Positions 1 to 8,770 are shown, numbered from the stretch's first letter. The stretch is 64,000 bases of DNA from Sphingopyxis sp. PAMC25046 (GCF_004795895.1 NZ_CP039250.1:3472001-3536000), one strand, 5' to 3'. The notes: generated from the sequence alone by a model not told the origin. Numbers and translations: made by a program.

Positions 1-550
1 CCGGCGTCTCCGCGTCGATACTGATGGCAAGCGCGGTCAGTAGCTTCCCGCCGTCGATGGAGGGTTCGCCGAGCGCGCGGCACTCCCAGCCGAAACGCTG
101 GACCTGGCGGAACCAGGAATGTTCGGCGACCCCCGTATAGGTATGGATGCCTGCCGCGAGCGCCTGCTCGACTAGCCCCGCGAGAAGCGTGTCGCGAGCG
201 ATTCTGCGCATAGAGGCACCTGCATCGCGCGAAAGGCAGAAGCGCGTGATCTCGGCTATTCCGTCACCGCGCGGAACCGGTCCGGCAACGAGATGCGGGA
301 AGAGCCCATCGAGAATCGCCGGGCGCGTTGTCGGCAGCAAGCGCGCCGAGGCAAGATGGCCGCCGTCCTTGTCGGTCACGATGAGGTAGGTTGCATGGCA
401 GTCGTCGAACTGGTCGACCTCGAAGCGGTCGGCCAGCACCGGCAAATCCCATTTCAGCAGATCGACGAAGATGCGCTTGCGCGCCTCGAACATCGAGCGA
501 AGCGCGACATGCTCGCGCGTCCGGTTGTCTCGGCCCACGATGATCATCAT
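1..550 (-). CDS. luxI: Acyl-homoserine-lactone synthase (LuxI family), 3' end off the window
   Basis: Reading leftward from an ATG at 550, the frame stays open to the window edge (about 183 codons). It shows the LuxI signature: an N-terminal MFEARKRIFVDLLKWDLPV segment, then the acidic DRFEVDQFDD stretch, SARLLPT, and EITRFCLSRDAG. The family makes acyl-homoserine lactones from S-adenosylmethionine and an acyl-ACP or acyl-CoA. The start at 550 is favoured because AAGGGAG lies about 8 bases upstream; a second ATG follows immediately. It lies downstream of a luxR gene on the same strand (628-1371). The ribosome site sits in the loop of a hairpin, which may control translation. The C-terminus is not visible. 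Confidence 0.9.
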   Translation of the reverse strand, partial: MMIIVGRDNRTREHVALRSMFEARKRIFVDLLKWDLPVLADRFEVDQFDDCHATYLIVTDKDGGHLASARLLPTTRPAILDGLFPHLVAGPVPRGDGIAEITRFCLSRDAGASMRRIARDTLLAGLVEQALAAGIHTYTGVAEHSWFRQVQRFGWECRALGEPSIDGGKLLTALAISIDAETP

Positions 551-551
551 T

Positions 552-580
552 GACTGTCTCCCTTGGTTGAGAAGACAGTC
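552..580 (-). promoter_or_regulatory. Hairpin enclosing the luxI ribosome-binding site
   Basis: Perfect 8-base inverted arms (GACTGTCT at 552-559, AGACAGTC at 573-580) flank a 13-base loop. On the luxI transcript the loop carries AAGGG, and the start codon follows the hairpin by one base. The structure is visible; a role in translational control is inference. Confidence 0.6.
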
Positions 581-627
581 CAATTGGAGCGCATCGTCCG
601 GACGCGCCATACCAAGAAAGGGGGGTG

Positions 628-1371
628 TCAGCCGCCCGCGACGTCGCCGAAGGTGATCGCGCTGTCGAACAGTGCCCGGATCGCGAGGCTCGTGCGGCTC
701 GGCGCTTCGTAGCGCTCGCGCGCATTTTTCAGGTGCTCGCTGATCGTGTCCTCCTTGAGTCCGAGAATCTGAGCGATCACTCCATCGGATTTACCCCTCG
801 CGACCCACAGCACGCATTCGATCTGGCGATCGGTAAGGCGCGGCCGGTTGATGTGGACAGCAGGTCTAGAAATCTGCCGCGCCGCTTCGAAGGCGAAGGC
901 CGCGATGGACTGCGCGAACATCAGCGCCTCGGGCGTCGCCGCGGCTCGGCTTCGCCACGCGAAGGAGACCGAACCATGGACCTCGCCGGGCAGATGGGCA
1001 GGCACGGTCAGGCCATCGTGGATGTCGTGCCGCCGGGCGCGTGCGAATATTGCCGCGTCGCCCGGACGCTCCGGCGAGAAATCGGTCATGTCATGCCACA
1101 AAAAGCCCGCCATTCGCTTCTGGCTCGCGCGGTGCACCGGGTCGGAGGTGCCGAGCCCGCGCGAATCGAACCAGTGCGCCCAGTCCTCGGGATAATTGTG
1201 AATCCGGACACCTTTCCCCGGTGCCGCGAGGAAATCGACATGATGGGTGAGCGCGAACCAGGAACAGCCCATACGTGCACAGGCCTCGAGAAGGACATCG
1301 ACCAGAGCATCCTCGCTGGCTGCCGACATAGCGTCGGCCGCCAGCCGCAGCGCAGCGTCAGGCGTTGGCAT
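628..1371 (-). CDS. luxR: LuxR-family autoinducer-binding transcriptional regulator
   Basis: About 247 residues from the ATG at 1371. The N-terminal half has the autoinducer-binding pattern (SWFALTHHVDF, then the YPEDWAHWFDSRGL and DPVHRASQ stretches). The C-terminal GerE-type HTH starts near LTDRQIECVLWVARGKSD and continues EDTISEHLKNARERY. It is co-directional with luxI, 77 bases upstream of it, so a cognate pair is likely. An in-frame non-ATG start 15 bases upstream (1386) is possible. The family binds acyl-homoserine lactones and acts as a DNA-binding dimer; which genes it controls here cannot be told from the window. Confidence 0.85.
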   Translation of the reverse strand: MPTPDAALRLAADAMSAASEDALVDVLLEACARMGCSWFALTHHVDFLAAPGKGVRIHNYPEDWAHWFDSRGLGTSDPVHRASQKRMAGFLWHDMTDFSPERPGDAAIFARARRHDIHDGLTVPAHLPGEVHGSVSFAWRSRAAATPEALMFAQSIAAFAFEAARQISRPAVHINRPRLTDRQIECVLWVARGKSDGVIAQILGLKEDTISEHLKNARERYEAPSRTSLAIRALFDSAITFGDVAGG

Positions 1372-1797
1372 TGCGACCCATAGCAACAGCGGCGGCGTTC
1401 TCGAACCGCCCGATCCGCTCTTGCTTCCCTTCCGGTGCCGGGCCTCGCCTTCCTCTCAAATGGCAGGGGGGCCGACCGTTGGGCATCGCCGCTGGTCTGG
1501 AGCGATGCGAAGCACCCCAACGCTATCGAGCAAACAATATATTTCAAATATATTCGTTAGTTAGTCTCAATTTGAGAGTTGTTGTGACTGGCGGCAGCGA
1601 AAACCATGTGCCCTTGATAATGCTGCGCCGGTCGGCCCTTCGGTGAACTCGAAACGGGGCGGCGCCCGAAGCCGCGACCAAGGTGTATCGCCCGCGATCT
1701 CGTCCAGTAGTTGAGAATTGGGCGCAAATTCAGCAATATATATTCGACCAGCTCTTTTTCGCGAGGCCATCGACCGGAGCAGACACCAAAACACATC
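1372..1797. promoter_or_regulatory. Divergent control region with AT-rich palindromes
   Basis: No convincing gene lies between luxR (leftward) and the HTH gene (rightward). The stretch is AT-rich compared with its neighbours. It holds a 19-base palindrome (arms AATATATTT and AAATATATT around one C, 1536-1554), an 11-base palindrome CTCAATTTGAG (1566-1576) and an AT-rich tract at 1725-1746. These are probably promoters and operators of the two flanking genes. Confidence 0.5.
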
Positions 1798-2316
1798 ATG
1801 GAAGGGTCGCAAACTTCTACCGCCGACGACCGTCTCCGCTGGGACCGGCTGACCGACAAGCAGCGCGCGTGCCTCGACCTCCTGCTCGAGCGCAAGACGT
1901 CGAAGGAAATCGCTCGCGCGCTCGGCATCTCGAAATTCACGGTCGACCAGCGGCTGCGTACTGCGCGCGCGGTCCTCGGCGCTGCAGGCCGCGATGACGC
2001 GGCGCTACGCTACGCCCGCCTCCGGAAGATATGCGACCGGATCGCATATCACCCGGTAGATATTCCCGCCGAAGCGACGATCGTGCCATCCGATTTCGCA
2101 GACGGCGTACCGGACGCAATCCTCGACATTCGCGAAAGCGCGGGGATCGCCCACCCTTCCGGGGGACCGGCCGCGCCGTCCGGGAAGATCTGGAGGCACG
2201 ACCACGCGCTCGCCGCAAGATTTTTGATCATCGCTGCCCTGCTCAGCACGCTGATCATTTTTCTCGCGGGAAGCATCGGGATCGCCGAGGTGCTCACGCG
2301 CCTCCTCGCCGGCTGA
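1798..2316 (+). CDS. LuxR-type HTH protein with a C-terminal membrane segment
   Basis: 172 residues from the ATG at 1798. Residues about 16-60 form a GerE-like HTH (RLTDKQRACLDLLLERKTSK, then GISKFTVDQRLRTARAVLG). There is no autoinducer or receiver domain. The C-terminus has a hydrophobic run (FLIIAALLSTLIIFLAGSIG) that probably inserts in the membrane. It starts a run of rightward genes with a small unknown protein, a membrane protein and a RadC protein. The ribosome site is weak. I infer a membrane-tethered regulator; its signal is unknown. Confidence 0.6.
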   Translation: MEGSQTSTADDRLRWDRLTDKQRACLDLLLERKTSKEIARALGISKFTVDQRLRTARAVLGAAGRDDAALRYARLRKICDRIAYHPVDIPAEATIVPSDFADGVPDAILDIRESAGIAHPSGGPAAPSGKIWRHDHALAARFLIIAALLSTLIIFLAGSIGIAEVLTRLLAG

Positions 2317-2375
2317 CCCTTCTCATTATTTATGCAGCAAGAGCCGGAGCAGCCGCTTCCGGCAAAGGAGACGTC

Positions 2376-2717
2376 ATGTCCGAGAATATCAGCCTTACCG
2401 CCGCCCGCCTGCAGCGCCAGGTGCCCGCCGCCGAGACGCGGATCGACGATGCCATGATTGCGGTTTCGACGCTGCTGGCGAGCGTCGTCACGGCGCGGCG
2501 CGACACGCCCGGCGTTCCTCCCGCCCGGGGCCAGGCCACGATCTGCCGGCTCGTGAAAGTCCAGAGCGCACTTGCCGGCGCAAGTGGTGACGTGCTGCGC
2601 ATCCATGGCGAACTCGTACATATCGCCCGCGAAACGGGCGGGCTCGACCTTCACGAATGCCCTTCGGCCGCCCACGCGGAAGCTGCCGACAGCGGAGCCG
2701 CCGCGCTCGGGCATTGA
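2376..2717 (+). CDS. Small hypothetical protein
   Basis: 113 residues, largely predicted alpha-helical and alanine-rich, beginning MSENISLTAARLQRQVPAAE. A clear AAAGGAG at 2364-2370 precedes the ATG at 2376, which supports translation. No domain recognised. It lies 59 bases after the HTH gene and 32 bases before the membrane protein gene, so probably the same operon. Confidence 0.5.
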   Translation: MSENISLTAARLQRQVPAAETRIDDAMIAVSTLLASVVTARRDTPGVPPARGQATICRLVKVQSALAGASGDVLRIHGELVHIARETGGLDLHECPSAAHAEAADSGAAALGH

Positions 2718-2749
2718 CGCGAGGGTCCGGCGCATGGTCTTTGATCCTG

Positions 2750-3226
2750 ATGATCCGGATAGCGATCTTCGTGGCCCTCCTCATCGCGGTCGTCGTCTTT
2801 GCGCTGCGCAAGGGCGGCGGTCCCGAGCGGGCAATGGCGCTCATCCTTATCGGGATGTTCGTCGCCGACCAGGTGCTTCATCTCTTCGTGCCGCCCCGTT
2901 TTGCCTCGATCGACACCGGCCATGTTGCGATCGATATAGCGGCGGCGCTTTCGACGCTTGCCCTGGCTATGGTCGCACACCGGTTCTGGCCGATGCTGGC
3001 CGCTGTTCTCCAGATCCTTCCGCTGACCGCGCATGTCGGCAAGGCCGTAGATCTCTCGGTTCATCCGATCGCCTATCAGACGATGCAGGTTGCTGCTTCC
3101 TGGCCGCTCCTTCTGGTCCTCGCCCTCGCAACCTGGCGGCATGTCTCTCGGGCTCGCGCGACCGGGAACGATCCGTCCTGGCACGCCTCGTGGCGGCGGT
3201 CGAACCCGACAATTGCGAACATATAG
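2750..3226 (+). CDS. Small integral membrane protein, function unknown
   Basis: About 158 residues with four or five hydrophobic segments (start IRIAIFVALLIAVVVFAL, then MALILIGMFVADQVLHLFV, and later segments near STLALAMVAHRFWPMLAAVL and SWPLLLVLALATW). No family recognised. Its 3' end overlaps the start of the RadC-type gene. The start is not marked by a strong ribosome site. Confidence 0.5.
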   Translation: MIRIAIFVALLIAVVVFALRKGGGPERAMALILIGMFVADQVLHLFVPPRFASIDTGHVAIDIAAALSTLALAMVAHRFWPMLAAVLQILPLTAHVGKAVDLSVHPIAYQTMQVAASWPLLLVLALATWRHVSRARATGNDPSWHASWRRSNPTIANI

Positions 3227-4152
3227 CCACCGCGCTTCTCGACGAATTCCGCAACCTGGCTTCGCTTTGGGCCCAGACGGCAGAGGCGATCGGCCGCATT
3301 GTCGGCGACCGGCCCGCAGTAGCGGCGGTCCTGATATCGGCGCGCGACGCAATGCTCGAACTTCTGGGATCCAGCATCCGGTCGGCAGAAGTCGATCCGT
3401 TCGATCCGGCGCTATGCCAATATCTCATCGCGTCGATGGGGTCGCTCCCCGACGAGAGGCTTCGCATCCTCTTTCTCGACTCCATGCGGAACCTGATCGC
3501 AGACGAGGAGGTGCAGCGCGGAACGCTTGCGCATCTTGCCATCTACCCCCGCACCATCTTCCGCCGCGCGCTCGAACATAATGCCGCGGCGCTTATTCTC
3601 GTGCATAATCATCCGAGCGGCGATCACCGGCCGAGCGAGGAAGATATTCTCGCCACGCACAGGCTCGACCAAATCGGCCGCGCGCTCGACGTCCGGATTC
3701 TCGACCATATCGTCGTGACCGCAGCGCAGGTGCATCACATCATGAGCGAGGATTCCCTTGCCGGCCCCGATGCGAAGCCGTCGGCCTTCACCTTGCGCAG
3801 CGACACCGACCCCGCAGCCGGGCGCGCCCTTGAAAATGCGTTGGCCGTCGTCCGGCGGCGAATGCTGCGGCGGCAATTGATCGGCGCGCCGGACCTGTTC
3901 GGCGAGCCCGCGTGGGACATGCTTCTCGATCTCTTCGTCCACGAGTGCGAAGGCAAACCGCTCGCCATGTCTTCCCTCTGCATATCGGCCGGAATTCCGA
4001 CGAGCAGCGCAATGAAGCTCATTCAAAAACTGTGCGACGCCGACATTCTCGAACGCATTCCCGACCATCTCGATGGCCGCCGCAGTCTGATGCGCCTCAA
4101 CGCCGGGGTCGCTCACCGCCTGCGAGCCTATTTTGCCGAAGGCACCGAATAG
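3190..4152 (+). CDS. RadC/JAB-domain protein fused to a winged-helix domain
   Basis: The central part has the RadC JAB metal site LVHNHPSGDHRPSEED and the preceding region expected of RadC (LFLDSMRNLIADEEVQRG). After it comes a C-terminal MarR-like winged helix (AMSSLCISAGIPTSSAMKLI, then ADILERIPDHLDGRR). RadC-family proteins are common on mobile elements; their biochemical role is unsettled. The start is uncertain: I chose the in-frame GTG at 3190, which overlaps the membrane protein gene by 37 bases; the frame is open further upstream. The winged helix suggests DNA binding or autoregulation. Confidence 0.65.
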   Translation: MAAVEPDNCEHIATALLDEFRNLASLWAQTAEAIGRIVGDRPAVAAVLISARDAMLELLGSSIRSAEVDPFDPALCQYLIASMGSLPDERLRILFLDSMRNLIADEEVQRGTLAHLAIYPRTIFRRALEHNAAALILVHNHPSGDHRPSEEDILATHRLDQIGRALDVRILDHIVVTAAQVHHIMSEDSLAGPDAKPSAFTLRSDTDPAAGRALENALAVVRRRMLRRQLIGAPDLFGEPAWDMLLDLFVHECEGKPLAMSSLCISAGIPTSSAMKLIQKLCDADILERIPDHLDGRRSLMRLNAGVAHRLRAYFAEGTE

Positions 4153-4353
4153 ACAGCGCCGCAGGCGCACCGCAGGCGTCGCCGCCGCGCCGCGTCGGAC
4201 GTGCATGTTCCATCCCTCTTCACAGCATGTATCGCGACCCTCGTCACGAGCGACCAGCCGGCCACTGGCCGGTCGTCGGCGCCGCTGACGGCCCGCAGCG
4301 CCACCCGGTCTCTGCCCGATGCAAATATTCAGAATATATTATGGGTATATCGG

Positions 4354-5109
4354 ATGAAGGGGCCGGCCGCCGACTGGCGCACAGCCGATGCCTATGCCGA
4401 GCTCCTTCTGTGCGACCGGCGCGCGTTCGCATGGGAATGGCTTAGGCGCAGCGGCTCCTACCGGCAGATGTGGGCGCGCCGCGCCGAACTTCCCGATGGG
4501 TCATTGGATGCAACCGGGCTTCTCGGATGGATCGACCCCGCGCTTGCGGCGCCGCAGGCACGCCCCATCTGGAGTATCGATCGCGACCCGCATGTTCTTC
4601 GAGGACGTCCTGCGGGCCGCGGATGCGCGAGCGAGGATCTGTTCGATATCCTCGCCGTCGCGCCCCTGGTTTCCGTCGCCGTGGACGCAGCGCACCGGGA
4701 GCATTGGCTGGTCAGCGACGGGCGGTGGTCGGTGCGGCTCGACCTCAACGACGGCACGCTCCTCGGCGGCCCGATACGCGTCGAGCACCGGATCGCCGGG
4801 ATCGTGTCGGCGAAACCAAAGCTCGAGGCGCTCCGGCAGTTCCTTGTTCTCGCGCAGATGGGCACCCTTCCCGCCTCGATGATGCCGCGCGAGCGCAAGG
4901 CGGGGCAGTGGATTCTCGAATTGCGCACGGGCGATGCGCTTCTCGACGATGCGAGCCAACAGGACATCGCGCGCGCACTTTTCAGTTTAGCGATCGCGCC
5001 AAGGCGGTGGCGGCTGGAAAGTGCCTCTTACCGCCTACGCGTCCAAAGGCTCGTACGCATTGCACGACGGCGGCTGTCGGATCCGAGCTGGGGTCCATGG
5101 TTTGACTGA
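4354..5109 (+). CDS. DUF2285-type mobile-element protein
   Basis: 251 residues from the ATG at 4354. The N-terminus (DWRTADAYAELLLCDRRAFA, then WEWLRRSGSYRQ) matches the transcriptional-regulator-like domain usually found ahead of DUF2285, and the C-terminal third (LFSLAIAPRRWRLESASYR, then RLRVQRLVRIARRRL) matches DUF2285 itself. Such proteins are frequent in proteobacterial integrative elements, with no established function. An AT-rich imperfect palindrome (4324-4338) lies just upstream. Confidence 0.65.
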   Translation: MKGPAADWRTADAYAELLLCDRRAFAWEWLRRSGSYRQMWARRAELPDGSLDATGLLGWIDPALAAPQARPIWSIDRDPHVLRGRPAGRGCASEDLFDILAVAPLVSVAVDAAHREHWLVSDGRWSVRLDLNDGTLLGGPIRVEHRIAGIVSAKPKLEALRQFLVLAQMGTLPASMMPRERKAGQWILELRTGDALLDDASQQDIARALFSLAIAPRRWRLESASYRLRVQRLVRIARRRLSDPSWGPWFD

Positions 5110-5126
5110 TCCCGGATACCTGATCT

Positions 5127-5225
5127 TATGCCATTAACAGCATAACGAACCCTCATGCTCTTTTGAGCATATTTTCACTTTATGCTCAAAATCGCATATT
5201 GACAATTTATGCCCTTTACGACATA
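5127..5225 (+). promoter_or_regulatory. hipBA operator array and promoter
   Basis: Four sites of the form TATGC-N8-GCATA lie at 5127-5144, 5154-5171 (first base C), 5181-5198 and 5208-5225 (right half ACATA). Their starts are spaced exactly 27 bp apart. This mirrors the known E. coli HipB operator layout (TATCC-N8-GGATA) with a changed half-site. A consensus -35 TTGACA at 5199-5204 and a -10-like CATAAA at 5222-5227, 17 bases apart, lie over sites 3 and 4, so repressor binding would block the promoter. Confidence 0.8.
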
Positions 5226-5245
5226 AATTCCTCAAGGAGATTATC

Positions 5246-5497
5246 ATGGCTCAGATTGCACGGTCATCGAAGCAATTGGGAAATCTGATCCAGAGAGCAC
5301 GCCGGCAAAAGGGGCTCACCCAGACCGAACTTGCTGGCCTGTCCGGCCTGCGCCAGGAGCTGATATCGAAAATCGAAGGCGGGAAAGACGGCACGAAGCT
5401 ATCTTCCATATATGCATTATTCGCGGCTCTCGATCTGGAGCTGCTTGTCGATAACCGGTCGCGCGGTCCGGCAGCCGGAATAGAAGATATTTTCTGA
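5246..5497 (+). CDS. hipB: HipB-type antitoxin, XRE family repressor
   Basis: 83 residues from the ATG at 5246, preceded by AAGGAG about 6 bases upstream. It has a single XRE HTH (GNLIQRARRQKGLTQTELAG, then LSGLRQELISKIEGG). The stop overlaps the next gene's start by one base (TGATG), so the two are translationally coupled. In the family the antitoxin binds the kinase and represses the operon; the four-site operator upstream fits this. Confidence 0.85.
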   Translation: MAQIARSSKQLGNLIQRARRQKGLTQTELAGLSGLRQELISKIEGGKDGTKLSSIYALFAALDLELLVDNRSRGPAAGIEDIF

Positions 5498-6825
5498 TGC
5501 CGCGCCGCCGCGCTCATACCCCCCTCGACGTGCTGATCAATAACCGCCCTGTAGGGCAACTGATCAAGGACCGCAGCGGAGCGACCAGCTTTAGCTATGA
5601 TCAGAGCTGGCTCGACTGGCAGCATGGCTTCGCGATCTCCTTGTCGCTGCCGCTACGCGAATCCGCCTACAGCGGCCTCCCCGTTTCGGCGGTTTTCGAA
5701 AATCTCCTTCCAGACAATCCGAATGTTCGCAAGAAAGTCGCGGAACGTACCGGCGCCGAAGGCGCGGATTATTACAGCCTGCTCGAACGGATCGGCCGCG
5801 ACTGCGTGGGCGCGATGCAATTCCTGCCCGAGGGGACGTCGATCGAAGCTCTGCCGCAGATCGAAGGCGAGATCGTCGACGAAGGCGAGATCGAGAGAAT
5901 GCTCGCCAATCTGGCGCGAACACCGCTCGGTATCGATCACGACCATGAATTTCGAATTTCCGTGGCCGGTGCCCAGGAAAAGACCGCGCTTCTGTTCAAC
6001 GAGGGACGCTGGATGCGTCCTCTCGGCACGACCCCGACCACGCATATCCTGAAGCCCCAGCTCGGCGAAATACCGACGGCCTTCGGCACCATCGATATGC
6101 AGGACAGTGTCGACAACGAGCATTATTGTCTGCGCCTGCTCGCTGCCTTCGGCTTGCCTGCCGCCTCCAGCCAGATCGAAACCTTCGGAAAACGCCGGGT
6201 ACTCGTCGTCGAGCGCTTCGACCGGCAGCGGCGCGAAAACCGGATTCTGCGCTTGCCGCAAGAAGATTGTTGCCAGGCACTCGCCATCCCTCCGGCACAG
6301 AAATATCAAAGCCATGGCGGGCCAAGCGCGATCGACGTGCTAAAATTGCTCCGCGGCGCAGACGATCCGCTCGGCGATCAGGCCGCCTTCTTCAAGAGCC
6401 TGCTGCTTTTCTGGCTGATCGGCGCAACCGACGGCCATGGGAAGAATTTCAGCATCTTCCTTCGTCCGGGGGGGCGCTATGGCCTGACTCCCTTCTACGA
6501 TATTCTCTCCGCGCAAGGCGCTTTCGACCGCAAGCAAATCCCGAACAACAAGTATAAGTTGGCCATGTCTGCGGGCGCCAGCGGCAAATACAGGATTCTC
6601 GAAATCGTCGGTCGCCATTTCATCGAGACCGGCCTTGAGGCGGGGCTCGGTGTAACGACGATAAAGGCGGTCCTGACCGAGATATTGGAAGCCGCGCCAA
6701 AGGCGGCCTCTACCGCTCTCTCCGAAATGCCCGCAGACTTTCATCCGGCGATCCACGACAGCATCGCAAAAGCGATCGACGCGCGGTTACCACGCCTCGA
6801 AACCGCGCTCACGTCGATCACTTAG
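5497..6825 (+). CDS. hipA: HipA-type serine/threonine kinase toxin
   Basis: 442 residues, the normal length for HipA. It shows HILKPQ near residue 185, the RFDR motif, the catalytic-loop motif ATDGHGKNFS with Asp at 312, and the metal-binding Asp in FYDILS at 335. All active-site motifs are present, so it looks intact. E. coli HipA phosphorylates glutamyl-tRNA synthetase and induces growth arrest; the target here is not known. It pairs with the HipB gene and would act as an addiction module for element A. Confidence 0.85.
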   Translation: MPRRRAHTPLDVLINNRPVGQLIKDRSGATSFSYDQSWLDWQHGFAISLSLPLRESAYSGLPVSAVFENLLPDNPNVRKKVAERTGAEGADYYSLLERIGRDCVGAMQFLPEGTSIEALPQIEGEIVDEGEIERMLANLARTPLGIDHDHEFRISVAGAQEKTALLFNEGRWMRPLGTTPTTHILKPQLGEIPTAFGTIDMQDSVDNEHYCLRLLAAFGLPAASSQIETFGKRRVLVVERFDRQRRENRILRLPQEDCCQALAIPPAQKYQSHGGPSAIDVLKLLRGADDPLGDQAAFFKSLLLFWLIGATDGHGKNFSIFLRPGGRYGLTPFYDILSAQGAFDRKQIPNNKYKLAMSAGASGKYRILEIVGRHFIETGLEAGLGVTTIKAVLTEILEAAPKAASTALSEMPADFHPAIHDSIAKAIDARLPRLETALTSIT

Positions 6826-7188
6826 CGATTGCCAGTCGCGGACCAAATCGACCGGTCGCGACGGACGTTGGAAAACACCCCCGGACGCCCGCAACGCAAA
6901 CGTCAGCCGGCACCCGTTCGGGCGTTCGGCATATAGATGCCGATAACCGGCCCGAGCAGCATGTTGCCCCGGCACCCGTTATATATGGCCCTTGAGGCGT
7001 GGCGTACCGGCGCTCGCCATGAATCACCCTGGATTGCAGCGAAATATACTCCCAGCAATCCTTTACCAAACGGGAAAGAGGCTAGCGCACCCGACTTCAT
7101 TGACACTTGCCGAGCAGCAGGACGTGCTTCTCGTGCGACAGAATTGGCCTGACCCGCATGGTGTCGGCGCCCGAGCTGCCCGGCGGCT
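6826..7188. other. Non-coding gap between hipA and integrase 1
   Basis: 363 bases between two convergent genes. Short open frames exist on both strands but none has a ribosome site or recognisable protein features. I see no strong terminator hairpin. Confidence 0.5.
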
Positions 7189-8421
7189 TCATCCCACCGG
7201 CGGCGCAGACAGCCTTTCGGCGACGCCAGCGGACCGGGCGAGCCCGAGGACATGATCTTCCCATGCCGAAAATCCCGCAGCGCGGAGTTCGAGCTCCTGG
7301 TTCCTGTTGTAAATGCCCTCGATACCCTTGCGCTTGTGGTTGAGCATCAACTCGGCGATTTCATTGTCGATACCGACACGCCGTGCATTCGATCGGAACG
7401 TCCGTCTGAGGTCGTGAAAGTGCCACCGCGCGATCGCACGTCCAGCGAATTCTTCCATCCGTGCATGGACCCGATCGCGCGCCTTGAACCAACCCGCGCG
7501 CTGGGGGCCATCGATCCGCGGCGATGGAAACAGCCATTCATAGTTGGTTTGCGCAAGACGCCTTCCCCACGGCCCGAGCGCCACGACATTCTCCTCGCCA
7601 TTTTTCGACCTTTCCGGAGGCAGCGTCCAGACACCCGCAACAACCTCGTCCGCAGGCGCCTCGAAAAGCTCGCTGCGCCGCGCCGCCGTCAGCATCAGGA
7701 GGACGAAACCGCGCCGATAGGTATGATCCTCATCGACGAGCGCCCGAAACAACCACTCGATTTCCTCGTCCGACAGGAAGCGCTTGTTGGCCTTTGGCCC
7801 GGTATCGAACCAGTTCGAGTTGAGGGTGGTCGCCGGATGCTCCTTCAGAATGATGCCCGCCATCCGGCCTTCACGACCCGCACACCATTTCAGGAAGCAG
7901 CTAAGTTCTCCCGCCATTTTGTTCGCACGATGCTTGGAAACCTTTGCCTTGTCATAAACCGCGTCCCAGCATTCATCTTCGGTGAGTGCGGACAGTATCT
8001 TGGATCCGATCCTCGGGCCGATGTCGCGGCTATACATCTTGTCCTTGTCCAGGATCGTCCGCGGCTTCAGCTTCTTCCTGTCGCCGCGGCGCATCGCGTC
8101 CATGTAAATCGCATGCGCATCGGCGACCGACATCGCCAAGGCCTCTTCAGCGCGCCTGGTTTCGCGCGGATCCTCGCCTCGCGCGACGGCCTTGCTGAGT
8201 GGCCCCGCCCATTCACGCGCTTCATCGATTGAAAAGGCCGGGTAGACCCCAAAGATCAATTCGACGGTCTTCTTTGTGCCCGCGACAACGCGCTTGAAGC
8301 GCCACTGCTTTTTGGCAGCGCCGGCAACGATGATGGAAAGGCCCGGGACTTCGCGGTCGGCTAGCGCGCCGCTCTTCAACCGCTCGATATGGGCGGGGGT
8401 CAATATTACTGCTTTGCTCAT
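7189..8421 (-). CDS. Tyrosine integrase 1 (P4-like), at the end of element A
   Basis: 410 residues from the ATG at 8421, chosen because GAGG lies about 8 bases upstream. The N-terminus (MSKAVILTPAHIERLKSG) and the following region resemble the arm-binding domain of P4-type integrases. The catalytic set is visible: Arg in LTAARRSELFE, HxxR in HFHDLRRTFR, then LMLNHKRKGIEGIYN with the nucleophile Tyr. A copy of the tRNA-Met 3' end lies 192 bases upstream, as expected for an integrase beside its attachment site. It differs clearly in sequence from integrase 2 at 57563-58888. Confidence 0.88.
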   Translation of the reverse strand: MSKAVILTPAHIERLKSGALADREVPGLSIIVAGAAKKQWRFKRVVAGTKKTVELIFGVYPAFSIDEAREWAGPLSKAVARGEDPRETRRAEEALAMSVADAHAIYMDAMRRGDRKKLKPRTILDKDKMYSRDIGPRIGSKILSALTEDECWDAVYDKAKVSKHRANKMAGELSCFLKWCAGREGRMAGIILKEHPATTLNSNWFDTGPKANKRFLSDEEIEWLFRALVDEDHTYRRGFVLLMLTAARRSELFEAPADEVVAGVWTLPPERSKNGEENVVALGPWGRRLAQTNYEWLFPSPRIDGPQRAGWFKARDRVHARMEEFAGRAIARWHFHDLRRTFRSNARRVGIDNEIAELMLNHKRKGIEGIYNRNQELELRAAGFSAWEDHVLGLARSAGVAERLSAPPVG

Positions 8422-8612
8422 GATAACCTCGAGGGGATCGAGGCCATGAAACACTCGCGAAAATTCTCGCGAAACTTGTGTCCAAACGGGTCCAAATCAG
8501 GCGTGAGTTGTCCGAATAACTCACTTCTGGAGGGGTGTCTGTCACCATTGGAACGACCTCGATGAATGGCAGAAAACTGCCGGAAATGCGAGGTTTGAAG
8601 GTGATTCGCGGA

Positions 8613-8629
8613 TGGTAGCGGAGGAGGGA
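8613..8629 (+). repeat. Attachment-site-like copy of the tRNA-Met 3' end
   Basis: Seventeen bases (TGGTAGCGGAGGAGGGA) are identical to 59079-59095, the end of the tRNA-Met gene as read on the + strand, in the same orientation; two of the next three bases also match. It lies in the 349-base gap (8422-8770) between integrase 1 and alpA, which otherwise holds no gene. I infer an att junction between two tandem elements. Confidence 0.75.
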
Positions 8630-8770
8630 TTCACACGAAAAACATAAGATACTGATTTATAACAACGTTCTTGATCGTCGTGCCGATAATTCCGCTCAAT
8701 CCACCCCCAATTTTACCCCTTCGCGACAGGCCGTGCCGAAATATCGACAGGCCGACATGCGCGATCCCTG

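Noticed and set aside
6937..7152. Small + strand frames in the gap after hipA
   Set aside because: No ribosome site, no conserved features, convergent flanking genes.
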